A DNA stretch of 62,856 nt from an uncultured Acidobacteriia bacterium (GTDB lineage: Bacteria > Acidobacteriota > Terriglobia > Bryobacterales > Bryobacteraceae), in contig CAIRXZ010000336.1 of assembly GCA_903882645.1 (NCBI GenBank), forward strand, positions 1 through 62,856. The letters are read 5' to 3'. How positions within the stretch are numbered: position 1 is the stretch's first letter; each line of letters starts with the position of its first letter. Positions 26,947 to 34,154 of the stretch are shown here, piece after piece. The notes beneath the pieces are model-generated. The model was not told the DNA's origin, did not search any database, and was given only the letters and a program-made list of their open reading frames with translations. The position numbers were made by a program, and so were the translations under genes.

Positions 26947-28764
26947 TTGAGCGTGCGGCGCCTTCTCCCTTTCGCGGTTGTATGCATGGCTGCCGCCGCC
27001 GCGGCGCCGCCCGCCGCGCGGGCCAAGACCGGGGCCGCTCCCGCCGGCCGCCCGCCGGCGGTTCAGGCGTCCTCCGCGGTGCGCGGCTGGATGGCCCGCA
27101 TGAGCTTGCGCGACGAGATCGCGCAACTGGTTTTCATCCCGTTTCATGGCGCGGCGCCGCACTCGCGCTCGCGCGAGTACCGGGAATTCATGCGCCTCGT
27201 CCGCGAGGATAAGGTGGGCGGGCTGGTGCTGGTGAACCAGTCCAACGGGCGCGTGGCGCAGAAGGCCGAGCCGTACGCCCTGGCCGCGTTCCTGAACCGC
27301 ATGCAACGGCTGGCCAAGGTTCCGCTCCTGGTGGCGGGCGATTTCGAACGCGGAGCTTCCATGCGCGTCGGCGGCACGACGGTTTTTCCGCACGCCATGG
27401 CCTTTGGAGCCACCGGCGATCCGGAGTTCTCCCGCTTGGAGGGCGAGATCGCGGCGCGCGAGGCCCGCGCGCTGGGCGTGCAATGGATCTACTACCCCGT
27501 CGCGGACGTCAACAACAACCCGGACAACCCCATCATCAATATCCGCTCGTTCGGCGAGGACCCGCGCGACGTGGCCGCCCACGCCGCCGCCTTCATCGCG
27601 GGCGCTCACTCCGATAAGAAGAACTTCGCGCTGACCACCGCCAAGCACTTCCCCGGACACGGCGATACGGCGGTGGATACGCATCTGAACCTGGCCACCG
27701 TCACGGCGGACCGCGGCCGGCTCGACCGCATCGAGCTGGCGCCGTTTCGCGCGGCGATTGAATCCGGCGTGGACGCCATCATGACGGCCCACATCGCCGT
27801 GCCTGCGATTGGGCCGCCGGACCTGCCGGCCACGCTCTCGCCGGCGATCCTCACGGACCTGCTGCGCGACCAGCTCGGCTTCAAAGGCCTGGTAGTGACC
27901 GACGCCCTCGATATGGGAGGCATTTCCAATGGCTTCGGCTCGGGCGAGGCCGCCGTGCGCGCGCTCGAAGCCGGCGCCGACGTGCTGCTGATGCCCGCCG
28001 ATCCCGAGGCGGCCATGAAGGCCGTGGCGGCCGCCGTCGAGAATGGCCGGCTGAGCCGGGACCGCATTCGGCAGAGCGTCGTCAAGATCCTTTCCGCCAA
28101 GCAGAAGGTGGGGCTGGACCGCAAACGCGTGGTGGACCTCGAGGCCATCGGCGACATCGTCGATTCCCCGGAGGCCAACCAGACCGCGCGGGAAATCGCC
28201 GGCCGCGCCGTGACGCTGGTGCGCAACGGCGCGGGCGCCGTTCCCCTGGCTGCCCCGGACCGCGCGTGTTTCGCCGTCATGCCCGAGGGCCGTTATTCCA
28301 CCGAAGGGCAGACCTTCGCGCGCGAAGTCCGCAGGCGGCAGCCCAAGGCCCCGCTGGCGGTCCTGGACCCCGGCATGACCCGCCCGGCGCTCGATGGCGA
28401 GCTCGCGCGGCTGGCCCCTTGCGATACCTACGTGGTGGCCGCGTTCGCTTCCGTGGGCGCCCCCTCGGCCGCCGGACCTGGCGCCGGCGGGCTCGCCGGA
28501 GAGCTGCCGGCGGCGCTGGAAACCCTGATCGCTTCCGGCAAGCCCGTGATCCTCACCGCGCTTGGCAATCCCTACCTGCTGCGCGGTTTCCCGAACGTTA
28601 CCGCCTATCTGGCGACCTTCAGCAGCGTGCCGCCCTCGGAGACCGCCGCCGTCGAGGCCTTGTTCGGAGAAGCCGCCATTCGCGGCCGCCTGCCGGTCTC
28701 GATTCCCGGCTTGGCCAGGTACGGCGAAGGCATTCAGTTGGCCCGACAACCGGTTCGCCCGTGA
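26947..28764 (+). CDS. Secreted glycoside hydrolase family 3 (NagZ-like)
   Basis: GH3 enzyme of 605 aa with an N-terminal signal peptide. The catalytic motif KHFPGHGDT begins at K233, and the nucleophile is D319 in VVTDALDM. The His-containing motif is the mark of beta-N-acetylhexosaminidases that use a His/Asp pair, so the substrate is probably a GlcNAc-containing glycan such as peptidoglycan fragments. A C-terminal (alpha/beta) sandwich domain (about 405-600) is present, longer than in short NagZ proteins. The start is TTG (26947) or GTG (26953); neither has a clear ribosome binding site. It may be co-transcribed with the receiver gene. Confidence 0.92.
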   Translation: MSVRRLLPFAVVCMAAAAAAPPAARAKTGAAPAGRPPAVQASSAVRGWMARMSLRDEIAQLVFIPFHGAAPHSRSREYREFMRLVREDKVGGLVLVNQSNGRVAQKAEPYALAAFLNRMQRLAKVPLLVAGDFERGASMRVGGTTVFPHAMAFGATGDPEFSRLEGEIAAREARALGVQWIYYPVADVNNNPDNPIINIRSFGEDPRDVAAHAAAFIAGAHSDKKNFALTTAKHFPGHGDTAVDTHLNLATVTADRGRLDRIELAPFRAAIESGVDAIMTAHIAVPAIGPPDLPATLSPAILTDLLRDQLGFKGLVVTDALDMGGISNGFGSGEAAVRALEAGADVLLMPADPEAAMKAVAAAVENGRLSRDRIRQSVVKILSAKQKVGLDRKRVVDLEAIGDIVDSPEANQTAREIAGRAVTLVRNGAGAVPLAAPDRACFAVMPEGRYSTEGQTFAREVRRRQPKAPLAVLDPGMTRPALDGELARLAPCDTYVVAAFASVGAPSAAGPGAGGLAGELPAALETLIASGKPVILTALGNPYLLRGFPNVTAYLATFSSVPPSETAAVEALFGEAAIRGRLPVSIPGLARYGEGIQLARQPVRP

Positions 28765-28800
28765 TGTCCCTTCGGGATTTCAAGGGCGAAGCCCTTGCCC

Positions 28801-29187
28801 CTAATACTTCAACTCAATCCGGATAGCGTGGGACGGCGTCGCGCCGATGTTCTTGAGGGAGTGGACGATCGCCTCCGACCAGGCAGCCGTTCCGGCCTTG
28901 CGCGAAGTGACGGTCTTCTGCCCGTCGTCGGTGGTCTGCTCGAGGGTGTAATCGGTGAGGTACACCACCACGCCGTGCCGGTGCCGGTGACGCGCTTCCG
29001 ACGCTCCCGCGGGGATCGTGTCGTCGATCGCCCGCACGAACTGGTTCTCGAAGATCAGGCGCTGGGTATCGGCGCAGACCTTGAGAGAATCGAGCGGGTC
29101 GTCCGCCGCCTGCGGCCGGGCGGCGAACGCGGCGCCCAGGCAGACTGCGATCACAGCCGCGACGCCGAGTAGACGTGGTTTGTTCAT
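28801..29187 (-). CDS. Secreted cupin-like protein
   Basis: 128 aa. The ATG at 29187 gives a signal peptide (MNKPRLLGVAA onwards, to about residue 24). The rest looks like a small cupin: a His-rich strand HRHRH at 67-71 that could bind a metal, followed by a Glu-containing beta segment (YTLEQT) and SLKNIGATPSH. Related exported one-domain cupins occur in Acidobacteria without assigned function. It is divergent from rpmE. A short palindrome (AGGGCGAAGCCCT) at 28782-28794 separates it from the GH3 gene, whose 3' end faces it. Confidence 0.7.
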   Translation of the reverse strand: MNKPRLLGVAAVIAVCLGAAFAARPQAADDPLDSLKVCADTQRLIFENQFVRAIDDTIPAGASEARHRHRHGVVVYLTDYTLEQTTDDGQKTVTSRKAGTAAWSEAIVHSLKNIGATPSHAIRIELKY

Positions 29188-29264
29188 GGCAGTCCAAAGT
29201 ATACACGAACTGCGGCTGAACGAAGAGCGCTCGACGAGATCGGCTCTCCTCTCCGGCGATTTGC

Positions 29265-29270
29265 TATAAT
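29265..29270 (+). promoter_or_regulatory. -10 element of rpmE promoter
   Basis: A perfect TATAAT followed by G lies 31 bp before the rpmE start. The region 17 bp upstream (GGCTCT) is a poor -35. Confidence 0.5.
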
Positions 29271-29300
29271 GTGGATTCCCGAAAGGATCCTGCGTCACCG

Positions 29301-29534
29301 ATGAAGGCTGCTATTCACCCCGCTTACAACGAGATCAACGTCACTTGCGCCTGCGGCCACACGTTCAAGACGCGCTCGACGCACAAGGGCGATATCCGCG
29401 TGGAAATCTGCTCCTCCTGCCACCCGTTCTTCACGGGCCGGCAGAAACTGATCGACACCGCGGGCCGCGTCGAGCGGTTCGAGAAGAAATACAAGGCCAC
29501 GCGAGCCGCCAAGAAAGCCCAGCCGGCCGCGTAG
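29301..29534 (+). CDS. rpmE: 50S ribosomal protein L31
   Basis: Ribosomal protein L31 of the zinc-binding type, 77 aa. The metal ligands are C16, C18, C37 and C40 (TCACGHTF and CSSCHPFF), followed by the family signature [17 protein letters not shown]. The ATG at 29301 gives the standard MKxxIHP start; an upstream in-frame ATG at 29271 overlaps the -10 promoter element and is rejected. A basic Ala/Lys tail ends the protein. Confidence 0.97.
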   Translation: MKAAIHPAYNEINVTCACGHTFKTRSTHKGDIRVEICSSCHPFFTGRQKLIDTAGRVERFEKKYKATRAAKKAQPAA

Positions 29535-29542
29535 CTTGCCCG

Positions 29543-29590
29543 CGTGGGGTCGGGCCTTTTGGCCCGCGATGACGCCTTTCGGCGTCATCA
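29543..29590. repeat. 47-bp dispersed repeat, copy 1
   Basis: Two hairpins in series, CGGGCCTTTTGGCCCG and GATGACGCCTTTCGGCGTCATC, preceded by CGTGGGGT. The same pair in the same order occurs at 41146-41192. Here it lies just after rpmE; without a T-tract it is at most a weak terminator. Confidence 0.85.
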
Positions 29591-29630
29591 GCCGGGCGAC
29601 AGCCCGGTCGATGCCGGAATAAATCCTGAT

Positions 29631-30080
29631 TTATCTGCTATTTGGAGGCGGTGGCCCGCCCGGTCCCCCCGGCGGTCCCTGCAACCGGCGGCGTTCCCGT
29701 TCTTTTTCCCGCTCCGCCCGAAACTGCGTGTAGAGGTCGCGCTGATCGGGCCGCAGCATTTCGGCGATCTTCTCCGCCGTGGCCGTCTGGATAGCCTGGT
29801 TCTGGGCGTTTTGCTTGGTCCGCAGCTCTCGAACCTCGGCATCCACCTCATCGAAGATGTCATTCAATCGCTTGGCTTGCTGGCCGTCCAGCTTGAGCTT
29901 GGTTTGCATCTCGCCCAGGACGTGTTTGCGCCAATCGGCTGGGCCCAGCTTGCGCTGGTTTGTCGGATTGGCCGATGCCGCGCTCACGGTGTAGGCCCGG
30001 TGCGCCAGCGCGCCAACCAGCGCGCCGCTCACAAACACCAGCACGAGTGAAAGTACCGCCGAGGTCTTGGTTCTCAGCAT
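29631..30080 (-). CDS. Small membrane-anchored helical protein (Spy/heavy-metal-sensor-like)
   Basis: 149 aa: one N-terminal transmembrane helix or signal anchor (about 7-26), then a long helical, charged region (about 45-130) with KLKLDGQQAKRLNDIF and LRPDQRDLYTQF, ending in a Gly/Pro-rich tail (PPGGPGGPPPP). The pattern resembles periplasmic helical hairpins of the Spy/CpxP/CnrX type that often sit with ECF sigma genes. The ATG at 30080 follows the anti-sigma stop; an ATG at 30101 would overlap that gene. The third gene of a sigma/anti-sigma operon, it may tune the signal. Confidence 0.65.
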   Translation of the reverse strand: MLRTKTSAVLSLVLVFVSGALVGALAHRAYTVSAASANPTNQRKLGPADWRKHVLGEMQTKLKLDGQQAKRLNDIFDEVDAEVRELRTKQNAQNQAIQTATAEKIAEMLRPDQRDLYTQFRAEREKERERRRLQGPPGGPGGPPPPNSR

Positions 30081-30087
30081 CGTCGGG

Positions 30088-30429
30088 TCACCGGCTTGCA
30101 TCGGAACGATCTAAAAGCACCGGACCGACGATATCCGGCGTGTCCAGGCTGTTCGCTTCCGACAAAGCCTCTACGTAGGTTTGCGAGTAATAGGACTGGT
30201 TGGAGCGGGGGATCGCGAGATACAGTCCCAGCGCCACCGACAGCGCCAGCGCGGCCGTGACAAAAGCGCTGGCCATCCGTCGGAAGGAGAAGGTGAAGCT
30301 TCGACGGGACTCGATCCTTGCCCACAGGTTCGGCATGAAGTTCACGCCGGGTTCGGGCGTAGGGCAATCGCGAAACGCCTGAAACAAGGCATCCAGTCTC
30401 TCCTCTTCGCTGCCACGCATTGCGTCCAT
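30088..30429 (-). CDS. Probable anti-sigma factor
   Basis: 113 aa with one transmembrane helix at about 53-72. The N-terminal cytoplasmic part (LDALFQAFRDCPTPEPGVNFMPNL) contains the FMPNLWARIE pattern common to small Acidobacteria proteins encoded directly after ECF sigma genes; the C-terminal part is periplasmic. It lacks the HxxxCxxC zinc motif of ZAS anti-sigma factors. The call is inference from position, 10 bp after the sigma factor, and from topology. Confidence 0.65.
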   Translation of the reverse strand: MDAMRGSEEERLDALFQAFRDCPTPEPGVNFMPNLWARIESRRSFTFSFRRMASAFVTAALALSVALGLYLAIPRSNQSYYSQTYVEALSEANSLDTPDIVGPVLLDRSDASR

Positions 30430-30439
30430 ATATCCTCTG

Positions 30440-31027
30440 CTATCCGGCGCTGCCCGGCTCTTTGCCTTTCCCTGCCGCCCCGTAGGCCTTCAGAACCCGT
30501 TGCCTGGCCCTGAACAAGCGGACCTTAAGAGCATTTTCGTTGACCTTGTAGACCTTTTCAAGTTCTTTCAAGGACAAGCCGTCGACTTCCTTGAGCATGA
30601 GCAGAATCCGATCCGCCTCCGAGACCGCCCCGAGCAGCGCATCCACGGATTCCCGGATCTTCTTGTGGTACTGCTCATTTCGTTCCACCTTGCCGCCCGC
30701 CACGGCATCGGCCATCACCACCTGCTGCTCCGACAGATCCGACATCCGGTACTCCATCCGGCGCCGCTGCTTGCGCAGATAGTCGTAAGCCGCGTTCACC
30801 GTCAGGCGGTACAGCCACGGCTCAAAAACCTCCGGGGTCCTAAGCTGGTCGAGCGAAAAGTACAGCCGCAAGAACACTTCCTGCGCGACGTCCTCGACAT
30901 CCTCCGGACGGGCGATGGTGCGGGCGATGGCGCCCATAACTCGCTTCCGATAAGCCAGTACGACTTCGTTAAATGCCGCGCTATCACCATCTTGCGCGCG
31001 CTTTATCAGCCCGAAATCTACCAGCAT
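30440..31027 (-). CDS. RNA polymerase ECF sigma factor
   Basis: Sigma-70 family ECF factor, 195 aa. Region 2 (about 20-90) has the RPEDVEDVAQEVFLRLYF core-binding segment and LYRLTVNAAYDYLRKQRRR; region 4 (about 130-185) has the helix-turn-helix SLKELEKVYKVNENALKVRLFRAR, quoted here only by its ends SLKELE and KVRLFRAR. It is first in an operon with a putative anti-sigma factor. Upstream (31096-31102, minus strand) a TGTAACC element could be an ECF-type -35 for autoregulation, but I cannot define the -10. Confidence 0.93.
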   Translation of the reverse strand: MLVDFGLIKRAQDGDSAAFNEVVLAYRKRVMGAIARTIARPEDVEDVAQEVFLRLYFSLDQLRTPEVFEPWLYRLTVNAAYDYLRKQRRRMEYRMSDLSEQQVVMADAVAGGKVERNEQYHKKIRESVDALLGAVSEADRILLMLKEVDGLSLKELEKVYKVNENALKVRLFRARQRVLKAYGAAGKGKEPGSAG

Positions 31028-31104
31028 GCCGTCTCAAATACGCCGGCGCCCGTAGACTTCTTTCCCGCATGGAAAGGCGTAGCGGCGAACAAACAGGTTA
31101 CAAA

Positions 31105-31126
31105 GCTTTGCCGGAAAAGGCAAAGC
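31105..31126 (-). terminator. Possible terminator downstream of nuoH
   Basis: Minus strand: GCTTTGCC / GGCAAAGC perfect 8-bp stem, TTTTCC loop, followed by TTTGT. It lies 90 bp after the nuoH stop and before the sigma factor. The short T-run makes it a weak terminator; it may instead be part of the sigma gene's control region. Confidence 0.4.
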
Positions 31127-31216
31127 AGCGCGCGGGTTGCGCGGCCTGGAGCAATGGCCCTAAAGAGCCATGCCGGAACCCGCGCCTGGGAGGTGGAAGG
31201 GAGCATCGGACCCGAA

Positions 31217-32398
31217 TCAGGCTCTCGATATCATGCCCAGCAGGGCGTTAATCAAAACCGCCGCCATACCCACCGGAATCGCGATCTTCCAGCCGATGTT
31301 CATGAGCTGGTCGTAGCGGAAGCGCGGAAACGTGCCTCGGAACCAGATCTGGACGTAAATGAGGCAGGAAACCTTGAAAAGGAACCAGAAAAGACCGGCC
31401 ACCGCGCCGTTGACCGCGGGAACCAAAAAAACCGCGCCCAGGATCGCCAGGGTGACGGCCAAAAATACCAGCACTTTCTGTTGCAGCGGGTCCTTGAGCT
31501 TCCTCACCAATGTCAGCGTGAGCAGGCCGGAGCCGCCCAGCAGGACCGCCGGAAACCCATAATTCAGCGGAACGGCCAGCCAGCTCACGCCGGGGAAAGG
31601 CCGCAGCCATCCGCCCAGGAAGAGCGTAACTGCAACCGCGGCCACCACGAACACGTTGGCGTATTCGGCCAGGAAGTAGAGCGCAAAGCGGAAACCGCTG
31701 TACTCCGTGTGGAAGCCGGCCACCAGCTCGGATTCCGCCTCCGGCATGTCGAACGGCGCGCGGTTGGTCTCGGCCGTGGCCGCGATGATGTACACCGCGA
31801 ACGGCACGATCATGAACCCGTAGTTCGCGAACACGCCCCAAACGCCGTGCTCCAACTGGGCTTTGACGATGCCCTGCATGCTGAGCGTGCCCGCCGCCAT
31901 CACCCCCGAAAGCAGCGCGAACGCCAGCGCCACCTCGTAGCTCACAAGCTGGGCCGCGCTGCGCAGCGCGCCCAGCAGCGAGTAGTGGCTGTTCGAGGAC
32001 CACCCGCCCAGAATGATCCCCAGTATCCCCACCGACGACATCGACGAGACCACCAGCAGGCCCACGTTGACGTCCGCCACGGCGATGTTCCGCGCGAACG
32101 GCAGAACCGAAAACGCCGTGAGCGCGGCGCACGTGGAGACGCACGGGGCGAACCAGAAAATGGCCTTGTCCGAATCCGAGGGGATGATGTCTTCCTTGAT
32201 CAACAGCTTCACGGCGTCGGCGATCGGCTGGAGGAACCCGTGCGGACCCACGCGCATCGGCCCCAGGCGGACCTGGAAATCCGCCAGCACCTTGCGCTCC
32301 ACCAGCGAGAGGTAGCCGGCCACCAGGGGAACCGCCGCGATGAGCGCCAGCGTAATCAGGACCGGCGCAAACAAGGGATGGGATATGATCGCGTGCAT
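31217..32398 (-). CDS. nuoH: NADH-quinone oxidoreductase subunit H
   Basis: Membrane subunit of complex I next to the quinone-binding cavity, 393 aa, about eight to nine hydrophobic helices. Family motifs are VERKVLADFQVRLGP near 34-48, GPHGFLQPIADAVKLL, AETNRAPFDMPEAESELVAG, and the C-terminal RFRYDQLMNIGWK. It is the last gene of this nuo operon, whereas nuoH usually lies between nuoG and nuoI. A 274-bp gap with an inverted repeat separates it from nuoN. Confidence 0.97.
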   Translation of the reverse strand: MHAIISHPLFAPVLITLALIAAVPLVAGYLSLVERKVLADFQVRLGPMRVGPHGFLQPIADAVKLLIKEDIIPSDSDKAIFWFAPCVSTCAALTAFSVLPFARNIAVADVNVGLLVVSSMSSVGILGIILGGWSSNSHYSLLGALRSAAQLVSYEVALAFALLSGVMAAGTLSMQGIVKAQLEHGVWGVFANYGFMIVPFAVYIIAATAETNRAPFDMPEAESELVAGFHTEYSGFRFALYFLAEYANVFVVAAVAVTLFLGGWLRPFPGVSWLAVPLNYGFPAVLLGGSGLLTLTLVRKLKDPLQQKVLVFLAVTLAILGAVFLVPAVNGAVAGLFWFLFKVSCLIYVQIWFRGTFPRFRYDQLMNIGWKIAIPVGMAAVLINALLGMISRA

Positions 32399-32455
32399 AG
32401 TTCCTTCAGGACCTATCTAGACATCCATTCAGGCAGAGATCCGAACAAATCGGAT

Positions 32456-32660
32456 TTACCGCCGAGACGCGGAGACGCCGAGTCTTGAACAGGGATACGT
32501 CTCCGCGTCCCCGGCTTGCTCCGCGCTCGAACCCGGGAAGAAGGGAAACGGGATGTGTTCGGAGTGGTTGTTCTGCAAACCCCGATGGATCGCGGAGGAA
32601 GCCGAGGGCGCAGAGTTCCGGATCTGGCCTTTCTCTGCGTCTCTGCGTCTCGGCGGTGAA
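32456..32660. repeat. 205-bp element with inverted ends between nuoN and nuoH
   Basis: The left end has ACCGCCGAGACGCGGAGAC and the right end CTGCGTCTCGGCGGT, giving complementary ends of about 20-25 bp around a 150-bp core. The frame that runs across it (starting MFTAETQRR on the minus strand) is a typical repeat-derived spurious ORF. Confidence 0.75.
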
Positions 32661-32672
32661 CATAGGGCTCCC

Positions 32673-34154
32673 TTACCGCAGCAACGATCCCTGCGCCAGC
32701 TTCAGAAACGGCTCCGGGTAGATGCCGATGACCAGCGTCAGAACGCCGCTCACCCCCAGCGCCAGCCGCAGCCCGAAGCTCGATGCCAGCGGGGATTCCT
32801 CCGCCTCCGGGCGCGTAAACATGCTTCGCACAATCTTGAAGTAGTAGTAGATCGCCACCGCCACGTACAGCGTGGCCACCACCGCCAGCGCGTAGTGCCC
32901 GGTCTGGATCAGGGCCAGGAAAATGTAGTACTTCCCCAGGAAGCCGGCGGTGGGTGGAATGCCCGCCAGCGACAGCAGGAAGATCAGCATCAGTACCGCG
33001 TAGCCGGGGCTTTTGCGCATCAGGCCGGCGAAATCGTCGAGGTCCTCGCCGATGATGTTCTTCCGCCGCAGGGCCGCCACCACCAGAAAGGCGCCGAGGG
33101 TCATGAACGTATAGACCATGATGTAGACCAGGATGCCGTTGATCCCGGTGCGGTTGCCGGCCACCAGGCCGAGCAGCATGTAGCCAGCGTGGGAAATCGA
33201 GCTGTAGGCCAGCAGGCGCTTGATATTCGTCTGGTTGATGGCCGCCAGATTGCCGATCGTCAGGGTCGCTACCGCGACTACCGCCAGCATCGGCTCCCAG
33301 GCCTGGCGCGCGGGGGCCAAAGGGCCATAGTAGAAGAGGCGCAGCAGGAATGCGATGGACGCGGCCTTGGAGGCCACCGCCAGGTAGGCCGTGACGGTGA
33401 CCGGCGCGCCTTCGTAAGCGTCCGGCGCCCACATGTGGAAGGGCACGGCCGCGATCTTGAACAGCAGGCCTACCGCGGTCGTGGCCAGCGCCAGAAAAAC
33501 CACCGGGTCCCACGCCGGTCGCGCCTCGATCGCCATGGTGATCTCCGCCAGCTTGGTCGAACCCGCGATGCCGTACATCACCGAGAATCCGTACACGAGG
33601 AAGCCCGATGAGAACGCGCCCAGCAGCAGGTATTTCATCGCGGCCTCGTTGGAACGCTTGTCGCTCCGCAGGAAACCGACCATCACGTAGAAGCACAGCG
33701 CCATCAGCTCCAGCCCGATGAACAGCGTGATCAGGTCCGTCCCCGTGGCCAGAAAATACATGCCGCACTGCGCGAACAGGATCAGGCCGTAGTATTCGCC
33801 GTGATGCTCGCCGGCGGTCTCCAGGTACTTGTAGGACGCCACCGCCACCAGAATCGCCGCCGCCACGAAGATCCAGTTGAAGAAGATGCCGAATCCGTCC
33901 ACCGTCACCGAGCCGCCGAATCCGCTGATTTCCGCCACGCCGTTGACCGCCAGCCAAGCCTGCTGCTGGTAGAGGCCGTACCCCGTGAAGACTTCGGCCA
34001 GGGCCACGAAGATCAACAGCCACTTGCGCTGCCGCGGATCGGGGAAGATCAGGAAGTCGAACAGCAGAACGGCGCACCCGAACAGCGCCAGCATCACCGC
34101 CGGGATGATCGAGAAATGATCCAGGGATGTGTAGTACTGGCTGAACGGGCTCAC
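32673..34154 (-). CDS. nuoN: NADH-quinone oxidoreductase subunit N
   Basis: Antiporter-like proton-channel subunit of the complex I membrane arm, 493 aa with about 14 hydrophobic helices. Key features are the FIGLELMALCFYVM segment with the conserved Glu, AVPFHMWAPDAYEGAP with the channel Lys/His region, NQTNIKRLLAYSSISHAGY and SLAGIPPTAGFLGKYYIF. The start overlaps the nuoM stop by 4 bp. Confidence 0.97.
   Translation of the reverse strand: MSPFSQYYTSLDHFSIIPAVMLALFGCAVLLFDFLIFPDPRQRKWLLIFVALAEVFTGYGLYQQQAWLAVNGVAEISGFGGSVTVDGFGIFFNWIFVAAAILVAVASYKYLETAGEHHGEYYGLILFAQCGMYFLATGTDLITLFIGLELMALCFYVMVGFLRSDKRSNEAAMKYLLLGAFSSGFLVYGFSVMYGIAGSTKLAEITMAIEARPAWDPVVFLALATTAVGLLFKIAAVPFHMWAPDAYEGAPVTVTAYLAVASKAASIAFLLRLFYYGPLAPARQAWEPMLAVVAVATLTIGNLAAINQTNIKRLLAYSSISHAGYMLLGLVAGNRTGINGILVYIMVYTFMTLGAFLVVAALRRKNIIGEDLDDFAGLMRKSPGYAVLMLIFLLSLAGIPPTAGFLGKYYIFLALIQTGHYALAVVATLYVAVAIYYYFKIVRSMFTRPEAEESPLASSFGLRLALGVSGVLTLVIGIYPEPFLKLAQGSLLR

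Noticed and set aside
32406-32663. 85-residue minus-strand frame starting MFTAETQRR
   Set aside because: It coincides with the inverted-end repeat between nuoN and nuoH; such frames arise from that repeat wherever it occurs.
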